Shown: positions 43,851 through 55,911 of the stretch, piece after piece
How positions within the stretch are numbered: position 1 is the first letter of the stretch
How the letters are laid out: every line of letters begins with the position of its first letter
Source of the DNA: Panaeolus papilionaceus
Lineage: Eukaryota; Basidiomycota; Agaricomycetes; Agaricales
Length of the DNA: 64,000 bases
Reading direction: 5' to 3'
Assembly: GCA_015501605.1 (NCBI GenBank)
Contig: JADNRZ010000039.1
Span: 62,001 to 126,000, forward strand
Notes under the pieces: generated by a model
What the model was told of the DNA's origin: nothing
Databases searched by the model: none
What the model saw: only the letters and a program-made list of their open reading frames with translations
Translations under genes and position numbers: made by a program

Positions 43851-46800
43851 CTTTAAAGACTTGTGGCTATTGTTGGGCGACGGGATACTGTGGATGGAGT
43901 CGTTGATGTGGTTGGAGGTGTTGGTTGAGCCTGCCATCGACGCGTTGGGCATGGTTCAGGCCGCTGGGCTGTATCTTTTCTATTAAAGGATTTGAACTTC
44001 ATATATGTGAGTGAATGATCCTATTTTTCCTTTACTTGACTCAGCTCTGACGCAGCTTCAACGCTCCCAGTGTATTTAGGGCGAATAATAGTACCTGCCC
44101 TCATATCCCCCGCAAGGCATCTTGTTACCCCTCACTATCCTCCCTTCACAAACCCAGCGTATGTGCTAGACACAACCACGTCATCCCCGTTCTTGGAAAT
44201 GATCCACTGCGTCAACGACTGGTACCAACGAGGTCTGGGCTCACGAAAGTGGGGGTGTACATGATGTCCTGGTGTTACTGGAACAACTATTGGAGGAGGT
44301 GGCGCAAGAGCGGTGGTGGGACCCATCCCCTTTTTCATCTTGTGCAGGATAATAATATACGTCACCCACAGTCCCTCTACCTCTCATTCTCTCTGCGACG
44401 ACTCATTTATGACGACCTCGTCAATATCTGCGTCTTTGGAGCACAATGTTTCAGCTTCAGAAACACTGCCGTGTCCACTCACCCCCGCGTCTTCTAGACG
44501 ACACACATCCTCCATTCACGCTCTTCGTGGTAGATCAAGTAGAAGGGAGCCTGTAAAGTAAATCCCCACCCCATCATCCACTCCGGCTCCAGCTCCAGCT
44601 TCAAACGCACCCATTATTGCATACCACTCATCACCATTACGTTCTATGCTTTCGTCGGACACTATTACTCTCGTCATCAGCCCCTCAAGTTGTCTTGCAA
44701 TCAGTGCTTCTACTGGGTCTCCTTCAACTCCACCCGTCTCCTCTCTGCCCGTGCCTAGACCCCTTCAACAACAGACGCAGCGACCACCGCCCCAGCTGCA
44801 TCTCCTCCACCTCGTAAAGTCCCGCCTTCAATTGTACTAGTCGTCATGGAAAGATGAGACGTGGTGGGAACGACGCCTGGAGGACGTGAGGGAGAAGGAT
44901 TGCGCCAGTGTCAGGATGGCAAACCTCAAACCTCCGCCTCTGCTTTCACCGCCCCATTCTAATCCCGTATCCCGTATCCCGTATCCTGCACCACCCGCAC
45001 CAGCACCCGCACCACTCTCTTTCCTGGTCCACCCACGTCTAGTACCACTGCGCATCCCTAAACCTCAAACACAACCCTTGCCAAAAACTCACAAAATAAC
45101 GCCGGACTCTGCACAATCCTTACCTGTCAGTGCGCGCGTATCGCAAATGAGGAGGTCGCGAGTGAAGCGGGCGGCATGATGTTGGTGGGGATGATGGGTG
45201 GGGATGTGGAAGGGAAGTTGTTGCGAGGAGTAGACAGGGAGGGGAGAACGGGATGGAAGAACTGAGGGAGAGAGAGGAGATGGGGAAGGAAACGTCTATG
45301 ATGTTGTTGAGCATGGACGTTGATGTTGACGAACACGAGCGGGATTGAAGTGTAGGGAAGAAGAGAGACATGTCAAAATCGCTTCCGATTCTCTCACTTC
45401 GTCCCATCCTTCTGATCCCTCATGCACTTTTTCACCTGCACCCGCGCTGCCTTCAACCTCAAGATCACCTGCATCACCTCTGACTTCAACAACACCACCT
45501 GCATCACCTCTGACTTCAACAACACCACCTGTATCGCCTGCTCTTTCATCAACAAATACGATGAGCAATACCTATCCTCAGGAAGACCGGGAAAGAGAGG
45601 GTGAAGGGACTGGGTTGAACTGAGGAGGTGGTAGTCAAACTAGAAAGGAAGAGGAAACGAGCAGGAGAGAAAAAGACGTGAACACTGCTACTCAGCGCTG
45701 GTGGATCAGCGAACGGAGAGGTTGTTCTCAGTCATGCGTTCTAAATGAGATGGTTTAGCGGGTGTATGGGCTGCCATCGTTCAAATTCGAACAGAAGGAC
45801 GAGCGGGGCAGAGCGGTTTTTCTGCACTGGTGGTTGTTGGTTGGGATGAGAAAAACGTGGGCTGAAAGCATCGGGCGAGCTGCAGCTGTTTTGGTAGCAT
45901 ATGCTGGCTATGAGCAGTGGATCATCGTCTTTGGGACGTAGACGATGGATACCCTTTCCGGAGTTGCTTACGATTTTTATCCCTGCCCCCTTTTCTTTCC
46001 TCCCTCAGCGTGGCTTTTATACATCCTCTATCTACGACTGTGGTTCAAGCATACTCTGGTGTCTCATCATCCCAAACGATGGCTACTACGCTGGCCCACT
46101 CCCGTTATACTTCCTTAACCCCCAACTTGCGATTGTGCACTCAATCTTCTGTAAGCACTCGCTACTACTACCCTTCTGGCGTCCCCAATTGACTTACAAT
46201 TCTTACCTGTGATCCCTAGGTGCTTGGAATCCGTAACATGACTCACCAGCACGATAAGAAGTGGTGATCACAAACCTCATCCCCCCTGACAACGAAAACA
46301 CGCCTGCCACGTCATTGATCTTCAATATAGATTTATTCTCTCTTCCTACTACGACTATGCCATGACCAGAGGACATGGTCATGCTGTCGATTTGGTCAAC
46401 GCAACAGTGGGGTCAATACCCCACGCCGCTCAGTGGAGAGTTGAAGGGCTGTGGTGTTGCCGTTGGGAGCGGAAAGTGATGGCGGGGTGACATTGGAGTC
46501 GCAGCCACTTTGACCTCTACCAGAAGCCTGGATCTACCGGTGGTCCTCACTCCTTTTGTAAGAGGAACATTGTCATCGTATCCTGCCCTCCATTGACTTT
46601 TGTTGGCCCTAGATGTCGCTGACGGTCCTGGAAGCGTCGTTGTTGAAGGTCGGCGGATTGTCGGATTGGGTTCAGGGTTGGGGTCAGACAGAAGTGGGCG
46701 TTGTAACTCCTACAGAGTTATGATAACTTTGAGTACGATTACTGTCGGGGGTGCGAGTGGAAAAATGGTTGGGATGTGGATGGATACGTTTGGGGTACGA

Positions 46801-46962
46801 GAGAGGCGGGAAGCGAGCATGGCGAAGTTGGATCATGAGGGGAGCTTTGGGCGAGCTGTCGACATGGGTTGCAGACATTATGACTCATTTGTGCGAGATG
46901 GATTTGTGAATAATATTTTCCTGAGGGCCTTAGTACGAGCACTGACTCTGCATTAGATTCCT
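43851..46962 (+). pseudogene. X1 family copy 4, frameshifted
   Basis: 5' intron near 44007-44070, NDWYQRGLGS exon near 44214, LIYDDLVN exon near 44400, Pro-rich exons 44650-45120, linker exon 45425-45600, later introns near 46150 and 46557, and VADGPGSVVVEG near 46620. One extra base after the codons for GLGSRKW (about 44248-44262) shifts the exon relative to copies 2 and 5, and an in-frame stop follows LIYDDLVN. The linker carries a duplicated 33-bp unit (ITSDFNNTTC in one frame) at 45472-45540. Function unknown. Confidence 0.45.
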
Positions 46963-47720
46963 TCTGTCTGTCGGCACTGGGTTGGTCGTTTTTTTCTTAT
47001 TTCAAAAGGGTTTGATTAAATATAAGTGAGTCATTTATCCAGATTTTCTTTTAACTGAGCTGGTACTGACGTATCTTCAACGCTTTCAGCGTATTTAGGT
47101 TCAATAAATATTATTCCTTTCGCGTCTTAATCTACATGATATGCGCATCTAATCCTACCCTTATACCACGAGTTGTCCTGTCGTCCCTCTCTACCCTCGG
47201 CTCACGACCACGCCATGCCCGTTCTCTGGAATTTTTAACGATCAGTACCATTTAGGGAAAGTGGGGAGTACGTGGAGTCCCGGTGCACCAGGAACAACGC
47301 TTGGAGGAAGTGAAGCAAGCGATCAACAGCGACATCAGCAGTCTGAGTCTCGACGACGTCGTCGTCAATCGCAAGACGACTCCCAGTACGACCTCCGAAA
47401 CTCAACTCGCGAGTTCTTTAAGCTCACTTTCCAGTCTTTCTCTACCCCTTGACGACCTTCCACTCCGTCGCCGCCATCGGCACCAACCCGTTCTACTCCT
47501 TGCGCCATCGCAACTGCGACTCCCGATTATGCACAATCTCACTCACACAAAACGCAAATGCAATCTTAGTTACGTCGGATTTGACAGCGTCGCGATATGA
47601 AAGTAATGAGGATGAGGACGTAAAGAGGAGGAATACGACCATCGCGCTCGGATACGTGGACCTCTCTGCGAGGCTTGAGTCACGGTCAGCGGACTAGACT
47701 AGGTATATTATGTTTGTAAG
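46963..47720 (+). pseudogene. X2 family copy 4, large internal deletion
   Basis: The X2 promoter block and intron (47010-47090) lead to the block VHQEQRLEEVKQAINSDI near 47280. This is joined directly to the terminal exon (DDVVVNRKTTPSTTSETQL), so about 1.9 kb present in other X2 copies is missing. The join keeps an open frame (47283-47600, 105 codons) before the GACTAGGTATATTATG 3' block. It may therefore encode a short protein, but the exon content is drastically reduced. Confidence 0.45.
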
Positions 47721-48373
47721 CTTTCGCTCTGCTTCCTTCATCACCCGTTTCTTACAACGCCCTCAGATTTCAGTATAATTTCGTAGCATAATAGTCATCT
47801 TTTTCGTTATTATTACTCTTTGATCGAATGAGAGAAGGTATGCGATACATGCCGCAACCCTTAACTAACCTCAATTCAAAACTCCATCACCGTCAGCTGC
47901 AATGCCCTTCCCTCACTCCGCATCCTGTGATATTGTCCGTTTTGTCTCCTGGGATATTCAGCCCGCTATCGCCCATGATCGTACCCTTTTTTTCAAAGTT
48001 TCAAAGTCCGTAGTTCGTGAAGAAGCAAAAACATACCAGTATATTTCAGTCGATTGATGGCCAGCTCGAGTTAAAAGAATGTAAGAAAGACGTGCATAGA
48101 TTGACTGGTTACGGAAGGTTATCGACAACATGATGTACATAGGAAGAGAACTGCGAGGGACAAGGGACGAAATGCAGATGTGAAAATCTGAAAAAAAGAA
48201 ATAGATGTTGAATGATTGAACTGGACAGAAAGAGATAATGTTCTCATGAAAAGCAAGAGAGAGAAGATGGTTGAATGGGGGTGGATGAAACTGAAATGCT
48301 GCATCAGCAGAGTGGCTATTGTTCGACAGTGGAGCAAGAAACTTCCTGGAGTCGGGTTACGAGCCACAGCGGG
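47721..48373. other. Convergent intergenic region before GTPase 4
   Basis: 3' flanks of X2 copy 4 and GTPase 4. Only weak similarity to 29291-29870. Short frames on both strands show no conservation. Nothing else seen. Confidence 0.4.
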
Positions 48374-48840
48374 TTAACGATCCCTGTTCCTGTGAAGCTT
48401 CTTTTTGAGCTGTTTCCCTGAATCGATGAGCCTCCTGAAGAATTCTTTCTTTGGTGCTATGGGGTTTGGGGTGGGCGCCACAGGCACAGGGGCAGACTCA
48501 GAGAGTTGAGGGGTGGGTGCAACAGATCCAGGGACAGCAGCATCAGTGAGTTCAGAGGCAGGAGGAGGAAGTTGGGTGGGTACAACAGGCACAGGGGTAG
48601 ACTCAAAGGCTGTAGGGATGGGTGCGATGGACATGGAGGTAGCAGCAGAGGGTTTGAAGGTGGGTGTGACAGAGAGAAGGACAGGATTGACAGGTGCAGG
48701 GATAGGGGAGCTTGGTGCTGGCCTGAATTCTTCCAACTCCTTCTTGAATTTCACAAGAAGTCTCTGTGTTTCCTTGAGTTGTGGAATAAGGGTGGCTTTC
48801 AGTTGCTCATCTGATTGCTCTGTTGCATCCTGTAAATCCA

Positions 48841-49032
48841 ACTGAATGTTGGTTTGTTGTAATTGAAGACCCTGGATTTGTATTTGGAGGTCATTGTATA
48901 GATCTGATGCAAATGGGGTTTGTTGGAGGGGCTGTGAAATTGAACTGTGCAGGAGAGACTCATCAAGGAATCCTTGATCAAAAGCAGCATCTAAAATTGT
49001 CAGTGCAGACTCCTGCGTGTTTTGAAACCTGA
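48841..49032. repeat. 192-bp tract identical to 59147-59338 in GTPase 5
   Basis: The coil-start part of the last GTPase exon is identical between copies 4 and 5 (offset 10306), while the adjoining linker region differs by roughly 10-15%. This indicates local gene conversion or strong local constraint. Confidence 0.7.
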
Positions 49033-49172
49033 GAATATCACTTCCTCTCCTGATGTATTTCTAATGAGTGATGGGAATGTCATTGATCAATACCACAAGA
49101 AATTTCCAAGATTAGCATACCTTCCAGATCTTGTCTCGAAGCTCACTGAAATTGCTTTCTGCATGCCTTGAG

Positions 49173-49474
49173 TGTAAGGGATAGGAATGCCCAGAAGCCA
49201 AGTTGATAATCGAGTGAGGAATCATCCTGATCCCCACTGGCCTATATACTACATCGGATAAACTATCTACCAGTATGCTGTGCACTAAATCTAAGAATAG
49301 ACTAAGGCTATGCGATATCAAATGATGGTGACGAAACAATCAGGAAAGGAGGCTGCACACTACGACAGGGGTATCAATGATGCAACGGGCGGCTGTACAG
49401 TGATCTAGAGATGATGACCAGGCTGTGCACCGTAACCGTGCTAGGGTGGGGGTTCTGTGACAGATCCCCTGACA
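49173..49474. mobile_element. Solo LTR of a retrotransposon (302 bp)
   Basis: The insert begins TGTAAGGG and ends CCCCTGACA, the TG...CA ends of an LTR with short imperfect inverted termini. It is flanked by a 5-bp duplication TTGAG (49168-49172 and 49475-49479). No internal coding region or second LTR is present, so it is the recombination remnant of a full element. Superfamily (Gypsy or Copia) cannot be told from the LTR. Confidence 0.85.
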
Positions 49475-50173
49475 TTGAGGCACTTTCGCCCCAAATGAGG
49501 TCCCACATTGTAGAAACGATTGTAATGAAGCTGCCTGACTCAGGTCCTGTCAAGGCTTCAAAGGTTTGCAGGACCCGCCTTTGACTTCCAGGAAGGCGTG
49601 GGTTGTGTATTGGTGTGAAGTAAAGAATATTGAAGTATGGATTACTAAGCTTGAGGTCAGTGTGTGTCTCAAGAAAGAGGCAACTGAGGCTCACCCATTT
49701 GTCTGAATCATCTTTCTCAACATGGAAACTATACCCATTGACGAGATTTTGGTATCTGCGAAGCCTGGAACATCCACAAGGTAAATTGGGTTCCCTCTCT
49801 TAGATTTGATATTCACGATCCGATAAACGGCCACTGATTGTGTGAACCCTTCCAACCTATTGCTGGAAAGGCCGAGTGAAGTGTTTGGTGCAAGTGATTC
49901 AATGAACTGCAATGGCATTGGCATTCCGTTTTGTCAAAAGTTGTGAGTCTGATAGTCATCTAACTTACGGTACTCTTCCCTGATCCAGTCGGCCCAAGCA
50001 AGCTATGCGTAGTGTATTGGTCATAATCTTGCAGTGGAATCGATCACTTACACAAATACGTAATAACCCAAACTCCCATCTATTTGCTCTGCTCTTGAGA
50101 CCTGCTCTACTGACACAGCTCCAGAAATGGTAACAATTTTTAGCTTGGTTGCGAATTCCGGAATTGTGGACAT

Positions 50174-50930
50174 TGAGAGGTATTAGCAAGAGAAGAAGCA
50201 GACTTGGTATGTTAAAGGCAAGATGGGTGTGTGAGAAGTGCCCGAAATTTGCGAGTCTGACTATGTATATGCACGAGGTGGCCACGAGGATTTCTATTCT
50301 GGTTGATCAACAAGATACGACTGGTGCGACGGGCAATCGAATTTCTATGTTCCTGTTGACAGAGGGATTGTAATTGGTGTGGTGTGACAGGCAACATGTC
50401 ATTCATCATGATCATCCTCAGATTTGAAGACTGAATGGGTCAGCATCGACGACCAAGTACGGTATTGCATGTCTTTATTAATCCCTGATCATTCGGTACT
50501 TGTGTTCCCTTAATTTTTACCGATAATAACTCGATATCAAGTGAAAAAATGGGTGCACTTCCAACGATGTAGAAATCATGATTCATAGGCAGGGATCGAC
50601 ATGGTACAGAAGCCGACTGGTGATCCATGATATCACACATTGCTAAACTGTATGGACTCCGAATGGACAAAACTAATTACTATGGCATGGACAAGCGTCC
50701 GCTCTCCTGACTTCACAGCTAAGACGCTCAAATTCAAACCCAAGCCCCCATGTGCGTTGATGCGCCAAAACACAACCGCGCACGTGCGATGCACCTCATT
50801 CGCCAAATTTGGAAATCTGAACTTTGACTCTTGGCGTCACAGCTCTCCTCATTATTGACCACCACCGACACCTTGTCTTCCTCCCCTAGGTCCCAAAATT
50901 ATCTTTTTATGGAATCCTTCCTTTCCCTTA
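50174..50930. promoter_or_regulatory. Divergent intergenic region, module 4, with leader ORF
   Basis: The minus leader frame 50212-50415 (67 codons, ARRTSRILLINQNRNPRGH) stops 38 nt from the GTPase ATG. The remaining sequence is alignable with the other divergent regions. Probable bidirectional promoter. Confidence 0.4.
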
Positions 50931-53900
50931 TTGGATGATTTAAAACTGTAAAGACTTGTGGCTACTGTTGGATGACGGGGTACTGTGGTTGGAGTCGTTG
51001 ATGTGGTTGGATGTGTTCGTTCTGCCTGCTATTGACGCGTTGGGCATGTTTCAGGCTGCTGGGCTGTATCTTCCCGTTTAAAAGGGTTTGGACGTCATAT
51101 TTGTGAGTGAATGATCCCCTTTTTTCTTTACCTGACCTTGCTCTGACGAGGTTATACCGCTCCCAGTGTATTTAGCCAGAACAATACTATTTTCTTTTGG
51201 TGTTTTAACCATCTGTGAAGTGAAAACAAAATCCTTCCATAACCCCTCATATGCCCCACGAGTTCCCATGTGCTATCCCTTATTTCCGACTCAGGGTATT
51301 ATCCAGACACGACCACGTCATCCTGTCCTCGGAAATCATCCACCGCGTCAACGACTGGTATCAACGAGGTCTGGGCTCACCAAAGTGGTGTATACGTGAC
51401 ATCCTGGTGCTCCTGGAACAACCATTAGAGGTGGTGAAGAAAGAGCAGCGGTGGGATCGACCCCCGCCTAATCTGCGTTCGTCTCATGGAGGATAACTAC
51501 AGTGCCCCCTGTCCTCTTATTCTCATAGCGCCGACTCATTTACGACGACCTCGTCAACATCTGCATTTTTGGAGCACGATGCTTTAGCTACACTCCATGG
51601 TCCACTCGCCCCTGCCGCTTCTGGAGTACAGTCACGGATTTCGCCCTCCATCCATGCTCGTCCTGGTATATCAAGTAGGAGGGAGCCTGCGACGTCAATA
51701 TTTCAATCCCCACCCTGTCATCACTTCAACTCCAGCTCCGGCTCCAGCTTCAATCAGACCCGTCCTCCGAACCTGTCATTACCATCACCTTCTACGATTT
51801 TATCAACCACTATTACTCTCGTCGTCATCTCCCAAGCTGTCCTGCATTCAGTCCACTTCTATTAGTTCTCCCTCCCCTCCCGCGATCTCCTCTCACAGTG
51901 TCCACACCCGTTCAACAACGCTCTCACTGACCACTGCCCCTGCTTCACCGTCGCCTGCCCCTGGTGAAGTCCGTGTTCAGTCGTACCTGCCGTTGTCTTG
52001 AGGTCAGGTGTCTTAGGAACGACGCAAGGAGGATGTGAAGGAGAAGGATTACGCCAGTGTCGCGATAGCAAACCTCAAACTTCCGCCTCTGCTTTCACCG
52101 CCTCATCCTAATTCCGTATCCCACATCCAACACCAGCACCCCTCTCCCTCGCTCACCTTCGCCTAGTGCCACTGGACATCCCTGAACCTCAAGCACGACC
52201 CTTGCCCATAACTCACAGAACGACGCCGAACTCTGCACAATCCTTAGCTGTCACTGCGTGGTATCGCAAATGGAGGAGACCGCGAGTGAAGCGGGCGGCC
52301 TGACGTTGGTGGGGATGATGAATGGGGATGTGGAAGGGAAGTTGTTGCGAGGAGTGGACGGGGAGGGGAGAGCGGGTCCAGAACGGGATAGAAGAACTGA
52401 GGGAGAGAGGGGAGATGGAGGAGATGTCTATGTTGTTGTTGCGCACAGACGTTGATGTTGACCAGAACACGAACGATTTAAAGGGAAGGGAAGGAGAGAG
52501 AAGTGATATACTACTCGGACGCGTCGAAGTCATCTCCGATTCCTCACTCCGTCCCATACTTCTGGTCCCTCATGCACCATTCCACCTGCACCCGCGCCGC
52601 CTCCAACGTCAATATCAGCTGCATCACCTCCGCCTTCAATAGCACCACTTTCACCAGTATCACCTGCTCTTACATCAACAAATACGACGAGCAATATGTA
52701 TCCTCAGGAAGAACGAGAAGACGGGAAAAGAGAAGGTGAAGGAGGTGATTTGAGCTGAGCAGGGGGTAGTCAAACTAGAAAGGAGGAGGAAACGACCAGG
52801 AGAGAAAAAGACGTGAACACCAGTGCTACTCGGCGCTGGTGGATCAGCGAAAGGAGAGGTTGTCCTCAGTCACACCTTCTCGGTGAGGGGGTTTAGCGGG
52901 TATATGAGCCGCTATCGTTCAAATTCGGGGAGAAGGACAAGCGGAGCAGGAGGGTTTCTCTGCACTGTTGGTTGTTGGTTGGCATGAGGAAAACGTGGGC
53001 TGAAAGCACCGGGCGAGCTAGAGCTGTATTGGTAGCAATATGTGGCTATGAGCAGTGGATGATCTTCTTTTGGGAGCGTAGACGATGGATCCCTCCCCGG
53101 AGTTGCTTACAATTTTCATCCCCGCCCTCTTTTCTTTACTACTTCAGCGTGGCTTCTATACCTCTGTCTGCGACTGTGGTTCAAGCATACACTGGTGTCT
53201 CAACACCCCGAACGATGGCTACTAGTCGGTCCACTCGCGTTATACTTCGTCAACACCCAACTTGCGACCTGGCACCAATCTTCTGTAAGTGCTGGTTACT
53301 ACTACGCTTCCGGCGTCCCCAATTGACTTATGACTCTTCTCTGTGATCCCTAGGTGCTTGGAATCCGTATCACGACTCGCTAGCATGATAAGAAACGGTG
53401 ATCACTCATCCCCCACGCCTGCCACGTCACTAATTTTCATTATAGATTTCTTCCCCTCCTCCCACTAGGACTATAACATGACGAGAGGATGTGGACATGT
53501 TGTCGGTTTGGCCAACGCAACAGTGAGGTCAATACCCCACACCGCTCAGTCGAGAGTTGAAAAAGTGTTATGTTGCCGTTGGGAGAGGAAACTGATGGCG
53601 GGGTGACGTTGGCGTCGCAGTCACTTTGACCTCTACCAGAAGCCTGGATCCACCGGTGGACCTCACTCCTGTTGTAAGAGGAACATTGTCATCGTATCCT
53701 GCCCTTCATTGAGTTTTGTTGGCTCTAGGTGTTCCGGACGGTCCAGGAAGCGTCGTTGTTGAAGGTCGGCGGATTGTCGGATTGGGTTCAGGGTCGGGGT
53801 CAGAGGGAAGTGGGCGTTGTAACTACTACGGAGTTATGATAACTCTGAGTACGGTGACTGTCGGGGGTGCGAGTGGGCAAATGGTTGGGATGCGGATGGA

Positions 53901-54085
53901 TACGTTTGGGGTAGTAGAGAGGCGGGAAGCGACCATGGCCAAGTTGGATCATGAGGGGAGTGCCGACTGAGTCGTCGACGTGGGTTACAGACATTACGAC
54001 TCATATTTGCGAGATAGGTCTGTGAGTAATATTTGTCTGAGGCTCTGTGGTGGTCTGAATCAGACTTGTTCTGTCGCACGGTACA
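50931..54085 (+). other. X1 family copy 5 (unknown multi-exon gene)
   Basis: NDWYQRGLGSPKW near 51350 continues in frame through LVLLEQPLEVVKKEQ to SSHGG at 51493 without the nonsense codon of copy 1. Then come the FGARCFSYTPWSTRP exon near 51570, a possible intron from a GTATAT donor near 51665 to CAG near 51730, Ser/Thr/Pro-rich exons to about 52060, and EETASEAGGLTLVGMMNGDV near 52270. The linker exon is near 52600, an intron starts at 53284 (GTAAGTGC), the next intron is near 53674-53730, and VPDGPGSVVVEG follows. It is one of the two better-preserved X1 copies, but the full frame could not be assembled. Confidence 0.35.
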
Positions 54086-55911
54086 GGCTGCTCTGGTGTA
54101 AGCTTGGGTTGGTCGTTTTTTCTTATTTCAAAAGCGTTTGATTAAATATAAGTGAGGCATTATCCAGATTTTCTTTCAACTGAGCTGGTTCTGACGTATC
54201 TTCAACGCTTTCAGTGTGTTTAGGTTCAATAAATATCATTCCTTTCGCGTCTTAATCTATGTGATGTGCGCATCTAATCCTGCTATACACACCACGAGTT
54301 GTCCTGTAGTCCCTCTCTACCCTCGGCTCACGACCACGTCATGCCCGTTCTCTGGAATTTTTAACGATCCGTATCACTTAGGGAAAGTGGGGAGTACGTG
54401 GCGTCCCGGTGCACCAGAAACAACGCTTGGAGGAAGTGAAACAAGCGATCAACAGCGACATCGGCAGTCAGAGTCTCCTATCATCTTAATCTCGTAGCGC
54501 CAATCCCTGCTATCAGGTTGTCCCCTCCTTGTGCGGCTGTCGAGCCCCATACTCCCTTTAGGAACACACTCTGTACCCCTTGGTCTCTTCAAGCGCTGGT
54601 CTCGATGTTCTACTTTCGCCCAACTTTCCACGTCTTCGTGGTATAGCTAGTCGTACTCGGCGGAAGGAATTTGTCTGTATATCCTCACCCCGTTATCCGG
54701 TCCAGCTGCGGCTTCGGCTCTGCACTCACCATCGCACATCCGGTGCCCCTCATCATCACTGTCCAATATCCTCAACCCCCATACTCGTAAATTACCCTGC
54801 GAGCTCGCTTGCAGTCAATACAACAGCTACTATTATTCCTACCACGTTTGATCCTACCACGTCGGTGGATGCAGCCAAAGGGCAGTTGTGGGTGCTCTTG
54901 TCGTTAAAAGTGTCGTAGAAGAAATGACGGGAGATGCAGAGAACAGATTCATCATCGAGGATTGAAGGAAGATCTGAAGAAGTGAGATTCCGCGAGGGTG
55001 GTGAATGGGAATTCGAAAGCCTCTGCTTCTGTCGACGGACTTTGATCTTGTACTCCTGCCACCTCGTGCGCCCGCAACTCCAGCACCAGTCTCAACACCG
55101 GCACCCTCGCTCTTCCTACATCCACCACACGTCCCAGATCCACTACCAAAAACGTCTTAAGGCGACAAGTCCCGCTCCTGTAATTCTTACCTGTCATGAC
55201 GACAACCTAAATCTCGCGATTCACGGAGATTGAGGGTGAAGTGGGTAGTTTGGCGTTGGTGCGGATAATGAGTGGTGCTGTGGAGGGGGAGGTCGTTGTG
55301 ATCAGTGGGAAGGGAAGGGGGAAAGCGAGAGATTACGGGATAGGAAACTGAAGGGGAGAGAGGAGACGAGGGAAGGAAACGTCTCTGTCTTGGGGTAGGG
55401 ACGTTGACGTTGATGAGAACACGAGCGAGGTTGTAGGGCAGTGAAGGAGGGAGAACGTCAAATTTCACCTGGACGCTTTATGTTCGACTGCTGGTTCCCT
55501 CACTCCATCTTATCCTTCTGGTCCCTCATACACCATTTCACCTGCACCCGCGCCGCCTCATCATGCCTGACTTCAACATCAGCAACGTCACCTATATCAT
55601 CCACTCGTCTATCAGCAAATACAATAACTGATACTTACCCTGAGGAGGACTTGGAACGAGGAAAAAACCGTAAAGGAAGCGGTGATGGTCGGTCGGCTGA
55701 GAGAATTTATGAGACAGAAAGAGAGGCAGGCGAAAACAATACCACCGCTAGCTGCGTGAAAGAATAGTACTCGTCGCTTACACGCTTCACAGGCAAATCT
55801 ATAGCAAGCATAAGAGTCGCCGTCGTTCAAATCGAGAGTCCTAAGACAGGTGGTAGAGAAGAGAAAGAGAGGGGTGAACGCAATGTTAGTGGATATGGGG
55901 ACTACACATGA
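54086..55911 (+). pseudogene. X2 family copy 5, 5' part, split by an inverted-repeat element
   Basis: Promoter block and intron near 54145-54215, APETTLGGSE block near 54415, Pro-rich exon 55020-55190, and charged exons near 55560-55770 (RSAERIYETEREAGENN). 55200-55490 is nearly identical to 5980-6290. The locus is interrupted at 55911 and resumes at 57251. A pseudogene unless the insert is spliced out. Confidence 0.4.

Larger units (their letters stand above)
48374..50173 (-). pseudogene. AIG1-like P-loop GTPase copy 4, interrupted by a solo LTR
   Basis: Exon 1 is 50052-50173 (MSTIPEFATKLK), then the P-loop exon from 49969 upward (LLGPTGSGKST, complete) and the DVPGF exon. The fourth exon is split after ESAS by a 302-bp LTR at 49173-49474, with TTGAG duplicated. 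Removing the insert restores the frame seen in copies 2 and 5. The final exon is open to the basic tail (QLKKKLHRNRDR). Its long Pro/Thr linker contains repeats such as VAPTPQ and VAPTPN, close to that of copy 5. As it stands the gene is disrupted. Confidence 0.72.

Noticed and set aside
45472..45540. CRISPR-like direct repeats (33-bp unit repeated in the X1 linker)
   Set aside because: Only two adjacent units within a low-complexity coding linker of a eukaryotic sequence. It is a simple in-frame tandem duplication.
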